A stretch of 64,000 bases of DNA from Diadema setosum (lineage: Eukaryota; Echinodermata; Echinoidea; Diadematoida; Diadematidae). The translations under genes were made by a program, and so were the position numbers. The stretch is from NCBI RefSeq assembly GCF_964275005.1, contig NC_092685.1, forward strand, positions 16,238,203 through 16,302,202. Direction: 5' to 3'. Positions 23,336 through 36,400 of this stretch are shown here, one piece after another. How positions within the stretch are numbered: the stretch's first letter is position 1; each line of letters starts with the position of its first letter. The notes under the pieces were generated by a model. It saw nothing but the letters and a program-made list of their open reading frames with translations, was not told the origin of the DNA and ran no database searches.

Positions 23336-24480
23336 CCAATGCATTCAAATATTCATAACATAAAAGAATATTAAACGAAATATTCAATTATCATTGAATT
23401 AGCTATAGTGCCATCTTGTCATTTTTCTTGATTTTTATGTGGTTTATAAGCACCGTTTTCTTGTAAGATTTGGACCTGTAAATGCTCTGAAAAAGTCAAT
23501 ATGAGGTTCAAATGTGTCTTTATAATCTATAGATAAAGATAAACGGGAAAAAAAGTAGTTGCATTTTCGCCTCAACTGTCCAACGTATACTATGTCTTAA
23601 AACTAGCTAACTGATTACGATTTCATGTGATTCTTTTTGTTTTCTTTGTACTTCGACAAAGTGCTCCCTGTTTGGTTTCCTATTGAAACTTTGATGATGC
23701 CTATCATTTTGTATATAGAGTATATATCTTGTTTTACATTAACTTTGCTGTGCCAATTTTCAGAGCAATCGGTGGATCAAAAATGTGGAAATCATACAGG
23801 GAGCAGATTGTGCCCTCCATGGTTGATCACATTTTTGTGCACAATAATGCGAGAGCTAGACCCACTAGGTTCTTTCCTTCCTTTTTTTTTTTTAAACGTT
23901 AAAATTGTACAGAAAGAACATAGGCCTAAGTGAACTTAATGTGTCAAATATACTGTAAGATAAAGTGATATGCAGATCTGCGGCGGTCGGGTCATCTAAA
24001 AACAATGGCTGATGGGGGCTGCTGGTCAAAAAGACAAAAAGAAAAGGAAATTAAAAAAAATCACAACACCCATGAATTTCCAAGGGTTCCGTCCTTAGAT
24101 ACTTCCAGTCCATGTGGGCGGGGTACGTGACCTTGACTCCGTCCTCGGTCCTGCAGCACACCACTCCCCCCCACCCCCCCCCCCCCCCCCCGAAAAAGGA
24201 AAAAAAAAAAGTTTCGCGACCCACCCATGGCCATGTAAATATCAACACAATTCATAGCCACAGCACAGTGAGATCATGAACAGGTTGATTACTAGTAAAC
24301 TAGATTGATTTTGTATGACCGTATTTTATCTGCCTGTCTACCAATGCGTATCTACCTCTGTGGGCGGCGTACAAATACTACAATGCGCTGTGTGGCGAGT
24401 TTCCTCTTTTCAAACACGATCATAACACGACCACTCATCCCCGGCCCTTCGGGTGACAGCCGTGCGGTGACATCTGTAGT
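23336..24480. other. Non-coding, upstream of the mitoregulin-like gene
   Basis: AT-rich to 23940, then a C-run (about 24174-24192) in what looks like a repeat fragment. The last 180 bp (24300-24480) are more GC-rich (CCCGGCCCTTCGGG) and probably hold the promoter and 5' UTR of the following gene. No TATA box is evident. Confidence 0.4.
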
Positions 24481-24651
24481 ATGGCGTTTGTCAGGAGCCG
24501 TGCTCTGGCCATTGCTGTGACTTTTAGCTTTATGGCAGGATTCATCATTGGGTATAAAGTGAATTCCTCCTACCGCCGTTATCTTCAGAGGAAAAGGGAC
24601 AGGCTGAACAAAAAAGCTTTTGACATTCAAAGGCAACTCACGACTCAGTAG
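24481..24651 (+). CDS. mtln: Mitoregulin-like microprotein, 56 aa
   Basis: A single-exon frame ATG 24481 to TAG 24649-24651 encodes 56 aa, the same length as human mitoregulin. One hydrophobic segment, about residues 8-25 (ALAIAVTFSFMAGFIIGY), is followed by a strongly basic helix with YRRYLQRKRDRLNKKAFDIQ. Human mitoregulin, as I recall it, has the same plan: a transmembrane helix ending in GxxxG-like residues, then a motif of the form RRRYLxxRKxRLxxKL and a Q/K-rich tail. In vertebrates it sits in the inner mitochondrial membrane, binds cardiolipin and supports respiratory supercomplexes and fatty-acid oxidation; that role here is inference. The context GTAGTATGGCG is a fair start. A variant poly(A) signal ATTAAA lies at 24783-24788. 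The similarity rests on about 40 residues, so another single-pass microprotein is possible. Confidence 0.75.
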   Translation: MAFVRSRALAIAVTFSFMAGFIIGYKVNSSYRRYLQRKRDRLNKKAFDIQRQLTTQ

Positions 24652-24789
24652 GGTTAGTTTCCCATCATGTTAACTCGATGGATATTGCGTGCCTGTGTGT
24701 AATTGTGTTCATGTGCTAAAGCTAACAGAGTTGTCAGGTTGTAGGATTTCTAAGGCGAAACCTTCATGATTGTAACAATAGAATTAAAG

Positions 24790-25335
24790 ATACGACATAG
24801 GACTATAAGACTCTTAATTGTTAGACCTCTATTACTAATACTAGATTACTGTTCTACAGTCTGGGACCCCCACACTCAGACTCTGATAGACAGACTGGAA
24901 GCAGTGCAGAACATAGCAGCATGTTTTGTTAGAGGTGATCACCGGTACTCAAGACACAGTACTAGTGACAGTAGTGTTACAAAAATGAAGTGTGAGCTGG
25001 GCTGGGAGCTGCTGAAACATTGATGCAGAGTAGGACGCATTACCACATTCCGCAAAGCGCTTGCGGGTCGCCTAGATCCATCCCAGTTCGAAAAGCCCTG
25101 CGTCCGGTCCGAAGGGTTCTCCGGAAATCATCTAGAACTCACTCTCGGCTCCCATCAACAGTTTCTAACATCACAAAAAAGGACTCTTTTAAAGCAGCAA
25201 CCCTACAATACATCCAGGAGCAAAGCAACTAGACCCCACACTTCTCTCTCCACGCAATTTAACACCAGCACACCCCCTGTCCGGTTGGCCCCTACTAGTG
25301 GTGTTGGACAGTACGGTACATATGAAGAAGAAGAA
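24790..25335 (+). pseudogene. CR1/L2-type LINE 3' fragment
   Basis: The frame from about 24800 reads VRPLLLILDYCSTVWDPHTQ, then RLEAVQNIAACFVRGD and SSVTKMKCELGWELL, the conserved region after the RT domain in CR1/L2-like elements. It then stops and shifts frame. The 3' end is CACCCCCTGTCCGG...GGTACATATGAAGAAGAAGAAG, a typical short-repeat tail. It is heavily 5' truncated and inactive. Confidence 0.8.
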
Positions 25336-25343
25336 GCGAGTGA

Positions 25344-25500
25344 TATGTAGCCACCGATCCGTATCCGGCCCCGTGAAGCGGTGCCCATCCCGGTCGGTCA
25401 GCCGAGATGCTCCGCCGCTGTCCATTCTTTCCTTCGAGACACACAAGTTTGCGTTGCGAGAGAGGATGGTGACCGAAAACCGGGATCAAGAGCTAACTGG
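25344..25500 (+). promoter_or_regulatory. Candidate CpG-rich promoter / first non-coding exon of the asparaginase gene
   Basis: This is a short GC- and CpG-rich island (GTATCCGGCCCCGTGAAGCG and following) between a LINE and a TTAA MITE, 2 kb upstream of the asparaginase ATG. The coding exon starts with an acceptor, TTTTTGCAG at 27410, so an upstream untranslated exon must exist. This is the best candidate by composition only; no donor stands out. Confidence 0.3.
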
Positions 25501-25722
25501 GTGTTTGTGTGTGCGTGTGCGTCCGTGCCTGTGTGTAATTGTGTCCATGTTATTGTGTCTGAGAAAGTTTTAAAGCTTTATCTGTAAATAACTTGCTGTC
25601 CCCTATCAATATCTGTCTGCATCTGTTGGCCTTTGATGTTATTGTGTACCATCCCAGTAGACAATTACAGTAAGTAGTATAGCTTCCCTGTGAAAAGTTG
25701 CAACAGGGATTACCGTACTTAA

Positions 25723-26293
25723 AGGACAAGTTCACCTTTATAGACATGTGGGTTGAGTGAATGCAGCAATACTAGTAGAACACATCAGCGAGAGTTTGAG
25801 CAAAATTAATTGGAACGATCCGTTAAAAAGTTATGAATTTTTGAAGTTTCTGCTCAGTCACGGCTGGATGAAAAGACTACTATTTTATAGCTGGTGATGT
25901 CACGTGAGTACAACAATATAAAGAAAGAATAAAGAAAATTCAACATATTTCCATTTTTCTCCCATAACAAAAGAACACTCGACTTCTCTCTTTCAGAAGG
26001 CAGGGGGAATAATATTAACATGCGTCAGTATAGCAAGTTGAAGAACTGTGCACTTTATTCATAAAGTAAAGTTTTGTGAAATTCTCTTTTTATTTTCCTT
26101 ATATAGTTGTACGCATATGACATCATACACTGTACATATAGTAGTCTTCTCTTCCAGCAGTGACTGCGCAGATACTTAAATTATTCCTAACTTTTGAACG
26201 GATTGTCCAATTTTCCTCAAATTTTCACTGATGTGTTCTACTAATATTGCTGCATTCTCTCAATCCTTATGTATATGAAGGTGGACTTGTCCT
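25723..26293. mobile_element. TTAA-flanked foldback MITE (Kolobok-like), copy A
   Basis: The ends are AGGACAAGTTCACC...GGTGGACTTGTCCT with TTAA at 25719-25722 and 26294-26297. The long inverted arms include CATGTGGGTTGAGTGAATGC, GAACACATCAG and AGACTACTA blocks. It has no ORF. TTAA duplication points to the Kolobok or piggyBac superfamilies. Relatives lie at 42363-43281, 59970-60430 and 60786-61901. Confidence 0.85.
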
Positions 26294-26583
26294 TTAAGTA
26301 CTTGTACTTCAAGGTTCAAATAGTTACATCAAGAGCCGGGATGATCTATTCTTGATTTAAATAATTGTAGCGTGAATGCCAACCAAGTACTATTGCCCAG
26401 TCACAATTGCCGGTTAAAGAAAAGAAAAAAGTCATGATAAAAATTACTTTTATATTGTAATGAATAGGCCTAGATTAGATTGATTAGATTAGATAATGGG
26501 AAAAAAAAAAGCTCCTAGAATCGGGGCAGGGGGGGGGGGCTGGATTTCGTAAAGCAATTAATTAAATTAATTAAATTAATTAA

Positions 26584-26965
26584 AGGGTGTGTACAGTTCT
26601 GGTCGAGGTGAGGATTTAGCTTTTAACGTTTTGCGAGATATTCAGAAACCACTCTATGAGATGTCAAAGAGCATGCAATTCTATTAGGGGTATCAAAAGT
26701 TTATTTGATGAAAATCGGTTTTGAAATGGCAGAGATATCCAAAAACAAGGTAAAACAAAGAGATCCTAAAAAAGGCGTGGCCTGTCGCCTTTTATTATTA
26801 TCACTTTTTTGGATATCTCAGCCATTTGAAAACCAATTTTCATCAAATAAACATTGAATTCTTCTTAAAATTACGTGCTCTTTCATATTTCAAAAGAGGT
26901 TTCTCATCTCACTTAGGAATGTTCAAAACATGAATCCCCACCTCAACCAGTACTATACAGTCCCT
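26584..26965. mobile_element. TTAA-flanked MITE, second family
   Basis: The ends are AGGGTGTGTACAGTTCTGG and the inverse CCAGTACTATACAGTCCCT, with TTAA at 26580-26583 and 26966-26969. Inverted internal arms contain GATATCTC...GCCATTT and TTTGATGAAAATCGGTTTTGAAATGG. It is non-coding. A truncated relative at 27950-28887 carries a nested insertion. Confidence 0.8.
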
Positions 26966-27440
26966 TTAAGATCAAGTGACAAGTTGTTTTGGAGTAATAT
27001 ACTCATAGGTAGAAGGATTGGTTGGCTACAAATTGGTACTACTAATTCTAAACAAGGAAAGCCACCATTATCGTGTTAGAGCAACTCTTTCAATAGAATT
27101 TAATGTGTGATCATTGTTATGGAATGATCCTCCCCTTCCCCCGCCCCCCAACACACAAAGTACCGGTAGTTGTATCCTCTAAAGTATCTTGCTCTCATCT
27201 ATACCATGCTTGCCAGCAAAGCTATTAATGTTATTCAAGCCCTAAGGTACATGTATCTCAGCATTGAGGAGTCTGTTTTGCTAATGGAATCTCAGAGAGA
27301 TGTGCAAGATTTGGTGATGGAAATGATTAATGGAAGTTATTGAAATTTACATGTTCAACTTCATCAAACTGTCAGCAGTATTATGAAATGTAACTTTTTA
27401 ATTTTTGCAGTCCATTTGTCATCTTAGATAAAAACTGAGA

Positions 27441-30400
27441 ATGTCATCGACTGGGACCCACGAACCAGCGATAATAGTGCATGGTGGCGCTTTAACAACA
27501 CCTGCCGGAGGATGCGAGAGGTACCACTCTGGTATCCAGGAGGCTGCCAGAGAGGGGTACAAGGTGTTGATGGGTGGTGGGACAGCAGTGGATTCTGTGG
27601 AGAGGGCTGTGTGCGTCTTGGAGGACAACCCATTGTTTAATGCAGGTTAGACTGAAATTGAAATGCATGCATGAATGCAATATGTTTGTTTTTTTTTTTA
27701 AGCACCATCATTTTATTGCATTGTATGGCATTATGTAAAAATCCCACATTGAATTGAATTTCCTGCATTATTATTTGTGTGTGTTATGGGACAATTAAAA
27801 TGAATTGAATGATGGGGGGGGGGGGGGGAGAGACATTTCATTAATTGCTTTGTCAGGTATTTTTTCTGACAAACTGTCATAAGCTAAGTCTGAATGGCTG
27901 AGAGCAAATTTGTCTGAAAAAATATGAAATAAAAATGTATAATATGAAAAAGAATAAGAGACCACTTTCAATATAACTTATAAAAGAGCATACAATTATA
28001 AGAGGTGGGACCACCTTTTTTTTTGCCAACTTTGCTTTACGTTTGGGGGATATCTCGGCCATTTCAAACTGATTTTCATCAAGTAAATATTTAATTCCTC
28101 TTAGGAGTGTATGCTCTATAATATGTGACCCTGCACCTCAAAACAAACAAAAAGTCGCCAGACATGAATTTTTAGTTAAGACCATACTCTGAAAGAGCAG
28201 ACTTTAAGCTTTAAAATGATATATAACTCGAATCAAATGGACTCTCCTAACCTATCTAAATACTGGAAAAGCACAAACTCAGGAAAAGCGTGAACTGAGA
28301 AAAGAGGCTCTGAAGTACAGTGTCTATTCAAGCGCTTAATGTAATACCAAACCGTGCTGGCTGTGCGATGAATGGGACAAAAAACAGGAAGTAAACCACC
28401 AGAGTAACAACAATGAGAGGTTATCAGATTAAACTGAAATTAAGCATGCCTCATTAACACACTCTGTCCATAATTAATGGCAACTTTCAAAGCAGTAGCA
28501 CTATCCTTTCAAAAGTTATTAGAGTTGAAAGTGAAGAGAGTGGACAAGGTTTTTCAGAAATGAAAAAGGGATTCTAAAGACACACCTATCACACTACCAA
28601 AAATGTTGGAGATAAACTGCTAAAAAACACACTTTCCTGCCCGTTTTATGATACCAAATTTTAGCATAATGTAAAAGAAGACCCGCTCTTTCAGAAAATA
28701 TGAAAAAGTCAAGTTCGGCTAGGTTGACCCATTTCACTTATTTTTAGTCCTCGCGCAAAATCAGTGTGTGCGACTTTATGTTCGTTTTGAGGTGCACTGT
28801 CACATATTTCATAAATGGTTTCTAATTATCTCATTAAAAGCTAAAATCTGTATTCTTACCTCAACCAAAACTATACCATCCCTCTAAGCAGCACTTTCTT
28901 TTTGCATAGAGGGTTAAAAGTCACTTTTCATGTTGTGGTCAAGATCAATTGAGTTCACCAAATGTGAGCTGATTGCCATCTTCGCATGGCAGATGAAAAG
29001 ATAGCATGAGAAGCAGATATATTCCAGTTGAATTACATTTTTTTTTTTTTTTGGGGGGGGGGGGGGGGGGAGGGGGTGCTGTGGAGCCATGAAATGTGCA
29101 AAAACAAGGAAGTATACATGCTAGTATAGTATGATATTAGCTCTATAACTTCTAATTCTAGAGAAGATTTGTTTAAAGGTTCCGTAAGTTTTGGGCAACT
29201 CTAATAGTAAAGTTTTTCCAAATCTCCCAAACAACTTCCTTTTGCTATCTTACTGTGGGTGAATCTTAATACTGGCTGTTGACAGGATGCGGTTCCAAAC
29301 TCAATGCTGCTGGAGAGATAGAGATGGATGCAATCATCATGGACGGGAATTCCCTAAAGTCAGGAGCATTAGCTGGTGTGAGAGACGTCAAGAATCCCAT
29401 CAAGTTGGCCAGGTGTATCATGGAGAAGGTGAGAATGACACCTGAAAGCCTCTGTAAACCTATGTTTTGTAATTTGTGAATTCGTGTTCTGCTATCTGAA
29501 AGGGAATGAGCAGTGCAGGAAATCTGCGACAAGCACTTGCCATATTTATGTTCAGTGTCTTAATGGCACTCTTTGCTCTCCACCAAGACTGTCAAAGTAG
29601 GGATGTGGTCAAACCGTGGTCACAGACAAAGCTATGCATAGAAAAATGGAAATTGTCCTAAGATATTTGGACATAAGAGTGCCGAAGGTGATTTAGAGCA
29701 TGTTGGGTTGTATATCAAATTATATTTCTATAGGCGGGGGCGGACATCCGGGCATTTTCAACATGGAGCCCTAGTAACCGACCCGGCCGATGAAAACAAA
29801 TGCGTAGCGACCGTACCTTAGTGCAGCGCTCAGCAATGTATCGCATGCATAATACACGCACGGTACATGCATAATGCACTGCACTGAATGAACGCTATAC
29901 GCTAGTGTGCTATTATCGGTTATTTTTGCACAGCTTTCTGACATTTTTACTGCAGATTCGTACATCATTTCATCGTTTGTTTCACATCCTCACAATGCCT
30001 CGAAGTTGTGTTGTGTTTGGCTGCCATAATCATAGTCTAATGTTGGACAAAAAACGATCTTTCTTTGAACTTCCAAAACGTGATCGCAGTCCAGAAAGAA
30101 GGAACCGGTGGTTAGCTGCTATCAGCCGGGAGAATGAAGACGGATCCCACTGGAGTCCAGTGAAGTCAAGGACGATATGCTCTGAATTCAAATCAAATTA
30201 CTGGAAGTAAATGATAACCGACTACTAACCAGGTGTACTCGTTAGGTACATGTACACATCGGCGAACTGAATGTCTGGCCACGAAGTAGGGTCATTGATC
30301 CACGAGTCTGCGGGTACACGGTAGCCCGACCAGACGCTGTTAATACGCTACGCGAATACGTATGTACAGCGGCGACTGGGCTGTGTATAGTTAGGTACCC

Positions 30401-33400
30401 GGTAAGGACAAACTGCAAGGCCGATGGAGGACAGTTTAGTCTCGTATCTCTCCTTTGCTTCCCATGAAAGTTTATCACAGTAATCGAAAGACATCTTATA
30501 ATCTATGAAAGCATATTTTAACTGAAACAATGAACTAGATTCAGCGGTAAATAAAAGTGAAATGAACAGCATTAAACGCGACAGTAGTAACACAGCGTGA
30601 ACTGACAGCTCCACTGTAGATATCCACGTAAACTCCGTTTATGTGTGCTAATGAACGGTCCCATATATTGCAATTCGCGTATTGTATGACGGCATTGCAT
30701 GCTCTGTTGCACGCTCGTTTGACGGCTATTGTTTTCATCGCACTAAGGGCAGCAAGTTCGTCGCTATGCGGAAGTGACGTCACTCCGCCCCCGCCTATAC
30801 TGTAGAGGCCTGGAAGGCCGAGTCACACATCGGTTCCTGGAGAGTTCTTGCGCACTGCTTGATGTGCTCTCTGACTATGGTCAAGTGACATAAATAGATA
30901 TACCAGTAGGTAGAACTCTGTAGACCTGTACCCTCTAGCTTGACTTGACACACAATCCAGACATTTAAAGGGACATTCCAGACGATTTTCATAATTTTGA
31001 CATCATGTAGTGCATAAATCAACAGCTCCCTGTATAGACTTCTGGAATTTATTGTGGCCCTTGAGCAGAGAAACCAATGATCTGAAAATCATGAACAAAT
31101 TACACTGAACAGTGTTGATGACATAGGAGCCTCACATATTTCAGAAATGTAGTGCTTGGTGTAATTCCATTACAATACCGCTTGCTTAACAAGTTCACCT
31201 GTGTAGAATCTATGCATGCCTTCTGTTGACTGCTTCCTTGAGCCCCAACTCATGCATTCTTACGGTGAGGCTACCATGTCATCATCCTTGTTCATTGTAA
31301 TTTTGTTATAAATTTTGAAAACATTGTTCCACATCCCAGCCACTATAAATTTGAAACTCTGTACTTATTATAACTTATCGGTATTTATAGTCGCTTAAAT
31401 GTAAAAGTATGAAAATCTTCCGGATGTCCCCTTTCACTGACAGTAATAGGTGATTAAGATGCCTTTGAAGATGATTATTAAATCATTGTAATGCATAGTT
31501 ACATCATGAAGAATTACTCTCTCACTTGTTTTGGCTAGATTGTAATCGGCTTGCTCAATTACCATACACACTGTGTCCCTTGATTGCACAATCAACAGAG
31601 AGCTCACACCATTAAACCACAGTTCAGTGGATCACAAGTTACCATGAGCCTTGTTACAAAGTATAGACAGAGAAAGCAAAGACAGTTTGAATCAGTCACA
31701 CAGTGATGCTCATAGAGATGTTATCTTGATTCCCAAGTTACCACATCTTTCCTGTCGATTTGTCCATCATAGCATAGATGCATGTTCACTTGTTGACTCT
31801 GGAGCAATAAAGGTTGTGTCTGAGTTGATCTGTAGTCACTGCAAACTGTCCGGGCTAATTTTTGTTCACCAGCATACTTAACCAGAGAACTGAATTAACT
31901 GGTGCTAATCAGACACATACACTGATATCTATAGTGCAGTCACATGATTTCCAGGTACTCCACAAAAATATGTTTTGTTTTTTTTTTTCCAATTGGTAAT
32001 AGTCTGCTATGCATCATTAATGGCTTCATGTTGTTTGTCACTCTGTTCAATCTATTAAACATGATCCTTCTGTCAGGGTCATGATGCAGTGATATGACAA
32101 GTTATGCAGGTAACATTATTAAAAAAAAAAAAAAAAACTCTTTATGGCTTTATATGCATAAATTATATATTTCTTTCACCCCACAGATGCACTTTGATTT
32201 GTAAAATCCCATAATTACCGTAATGCGTCGTATCGATAAATATTTTTCAGAATTTGATATGAATCATCCTTTACAACTTTCAAATTTTAACTACTTTGCT
32301 ACTGTACATTTCATATCCCATTCGTTTGAATTTCACTCGCATGTTGGCTCTCAACAGACAGAACATGATTTTCTGATTGGCCAAGGCCTGGAATCCTTCA
32401 TTGATGAGCACAACATCTCGCGGGTGGATCCTTCAAGTCTAATGACCAAGGAGAAGAAAGAGCGCTTACAAGAAATCCAGGACACAGCATATTTGTCTGA
32501 GATTCTACAGGAGAAGTGAGTATGCTTTAATGATTACAGCCACAAGATCATACAACTGAGTCTTGGCTTGAGTTCATTTAGACAGAAGTTGTATTGTTCT
32601 TCAAACAAAATCGTCATCATATACCAATAAAACTTTACGATATGGATGTGAACTTTGTCAAATGTCAGATGAATAGGCCTATTTTATCTCAAAGAGTGAT
32701 GTACATATGTAGTTGTTCAAATTATTTCGGTACTGTTGTGATACTATATTCTGCTTGTAGATGAGATGGTTAGCTGTTTAGCATTCAAGATATTGTAAAG
32801 TCCCATGATTTTTCCATGACACACAATTGATTCATATAGATCATGAGTAAAACCCTTGCCTTACTTCATTCCTTGCCCTGCACATTATATATTTTCTGTG
32901 TATCTATCTATCTCTCTCTCTCTATATATATATACACACATATTGATTTTTACTTTTATATCAATCCACTCCTACATAGTATGAATCGCTTTTTATATAT
33001 ATATTTATATATTTATATGTTGATATGTTGTGTACTCTGCATTTGTTGGTTGGCTGTCATTTTCATTTTTTCTCCACATCTTTGTATACCAGATTTAATA
33101 GGGCTTGCTGCTTGTTTCCACCCCCCCCTTACTCTTGTTGTTGCTATTTCGCTCTCTTCCTAATCTTTATCCTTCTGTTGTTCCTTATCTTGTTTGATGT
33201 TGCCTCCCTATTTGTCTTTATCCTTCAAAGTTTGCCCCCTATGATCCTTGGGATCATCACTGGCCCACCTCTGCCTTTGTCTGTTCACCTCCTTGCTACA
33301 ATCCCCCTTCATTACCTGCTTTTCTCCCTGCCTTTGACTCCTAACCCACCCATTTTGTTTTCATTGTTCTGTGTCCGTAGCCTTCCTCAGACTGTGCTTC

Positions 33401-36400
33401 TTGTGTGTAATCCATGTGATTGCCTTCCTTGCATGTTTGGCATATTGCCTCTGACAAAGATTCTACTAGAATTGAAGGCTCAGGTCGTTTTTGACTCCTT
33501 TTGATCGTTGTTACATCACGGAGGCCTTGCTACATCTGACTTGGTTTATCTGACATACACTTTCTATATCATTTGCAAGATGTGGTCAAAATTTTAAACA
33601 GTGGATGTAAACAAAACCAAAGAGGAATAATTAAGAAACTTGTCACAGTTGGATTTGGTGCTTATTTTGCCCATGTTTTGTAATGGATAGATTTTTTTTT
33701 TTTTTTCAGATTGATTGCAGATGCAGTAAAAATTTAGACAGTCTAGTGTGTTATAAAACATTATTGGAATCCAACATAAACTATATACAATTTTTTTTCC
33801 ATTCTCCTTCAAGAAGAAAGGGACATTTCCCTCCACAAAATAGATGATCTTCTATTTTTGTTTTGATTTTGATAACATGACATTTTCTAGTAAAATTACC
33901 CCAAATTTACAAGTGTTTCAGTAGCAAGACATGAGAGAAAAGTCCTCCTTCATTCAGTGGTAAGAGTTAAACTCAGTGTTGAAAAGGCTGTGTAACATGC
34001 AATTACCCTTCTTTAATTATATGTTTGTCCCAGTAAACACTGAGTAAATGTAATAGTAGTGCATCATAAACTATTGCAATGATATTGCAGCAGTAGAAGG
34101 CATACAGTTCATTTGCTCTGGATTTCTTGCCCAGTGATCATTTGTTTGTTTCATTCTTCCATCTGAGAAGATTGCTGGTAGCCCATATTTAGCTGCGGCT
34201 GAATACTCATAGCAATACTCGGATTTGATTTGATTTGATACCTCATCTGTTTTATGCTTTGTTGTTTTGTTTTTCTTTTCTTTTTTTCCTTTCCTAAGGA
34301 GACACACTGATTTACTTGGCACTGTAGGTGCAGTGGCCATGGACAAGAGTGGAAGCATCGCTGCAGCTACATCTACAGGTGGGATAACAGGGAAGAGAGT
34401 TGGTCGCGTAGGAGATTCTCCCCTCATTGGTAAGTGGTATATGTCTATGTTTGATTTCATTATATATGTCCTGTAGATGTTCATATGCAAGCAGTATGAA
34501 TTTGTCCTTTCGAACTTCTGTAGACAAAAATAACTGCATGAGCATCAGAGGCATCCTGGTTGCTTGTGCACAACAGTCAAAGTGCTTTAGTTCAAAATGA
34601 GATTGAATCATACTGAATTATGATATGTCTAATATGATTACCAAGTGTAGTCAATACGCAGTGAATACCTTTAGGCATGCAACCAGGTAGAATTGACAGC
34701 TTTTTGTTCCTTCTTAAAAACAATGAAATGAGGATGTAGTGCTTTTCTGTAGGACTCGGCCACTGCTGCCAAAAGACTTGAACCTGGGACCTCAAGATTG
34801 GTTGTCTGTGGTCTTTTCCACTAATCCACAACCACTCCTCATGCCAGATGAAAGGAGATAAAATGAAAGTGACTCAATATTCATCATATCTGTCTATTGT
34901 TTTCTGATTTACAGGATCGGGGGCATACTGTGATAGTGCTGTTGGGGGCGTGAGCACAACGGGCATAGGTGAGGCCATCATGAGGGCAGTCATGGCAGGT
35001 CGTATCGTCCTCTACATGGAACAAGGTTAGTGAAATGATGATATGATGAAACTCTCATCTTCTTCCACATGAACTCTTTCCGCAGTGACAGGACATTACT
35101 CTCCAAACTCCCAAAGCAAAATGCTATCATTACCACAAACAAATGAGATAACTTTATTTAATAGTTTATTTTATTGAATATTGATCTTGCATCTACTGAG
35201 CCCGACTTCATCATTCTTGAGTTCATCCCACAGTCGTCTACATACCACACCAATATTGAATGCAAGCCCATAATATACAAATTTAAGCAGGAGGTAAACA
35301 TTATAATTATGTGATATTCTTTTACAATTTAGCAAAAACAGAAATGGGAAGCCCCCCCCCCCCCCCAATGCAATTTTGACATAACGAAATCAGAATACAC
35401 AGAGTAGCACCACTCACACCACAACTTGGTATGTACATGACCATTACAAATAAGGTGGTAATAAGATTAAAATTCATTCAATCCACAGATAAGATTTTAA
35501 GAATTTATCTTCAGAATTGAAATCTTAAAACATTCAAATAATGAAAAAAAGTTGTATTTGTGATACATATGCCTCGACATTGATCAAGTTTATATGAGAA
35601 AGGGGAAAAAAAATACATGCTCTGATTTTTTTAGATTACCTGCTGCTCAAATGTACTTTTACACTGACAGTTTTTTGTAGAAATTACATTTTATGGCATG
35701 GTGTATGGACTGAATGGCTTTTGGGGAGGGCAAAACAAGGCAACATTAAAGAAAATCAAAGTTAAAAATCAAAATGCAAAGTAAGATGCCTGTCTGCAGC
35801 GCAGTGGCACGTATGACCATTCTCTTTATACTGTGGGTTATTAAAGCTTATTTCACAATCCAACAGATCTTGGAAACTACCAAGTTAAACCCATGAGAAT
35901 GAGAATGTGAATGTGACAGCAGGGAGGTGGGGAAATACGTTTTTTCTGTACAAATTGGATCAGGCTAAGTTTGTCCTTTGCCACAGGAAATGGACTATAT
36001 TCATAAGAATGTGATGTTGATCTTTTATTTTTTTATTTTTGTTAATTTGCAAAATGTCTCATTGCAAGTCTCAGGAAAGGTGCCAGAAATTGAGGTGCAG
36101 GGAAGTAGATATGCAGTTTATTGTATCAGGGCACTTCATTAGTAGTAGAAAGTAACTGTCAATTGCTTGTATTCATATACAGTCAAACCTGCCTTAGCGG
36201 CCACCTCTCTATAGCGGCCACCTGTCTATAGCGGCCACTGAAAAATCCCCCCGAGAGAAAAGCCATGTTAAAGACCCTGTGTATAGCGGCCACCTGTCTA
36301 ACGCGGCCAGCGGCCACAAATTTTGTTTCCCGCGGTAGATTTTAACCTGTCTATAGCGGCCAAAAACCCGATGGAGCCGTAGCCGAGCTGATAATTCAGG

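Noticed and set aside
33025..33504. 159-codon open frame in asparaginase intron
   Set aside because: It is pyrimidine-rich low-complexity sequence giving a Leu/Pro/Phe/Cys-rich product with no domain or splice support. It may be a decayed LINE 3' UTR.
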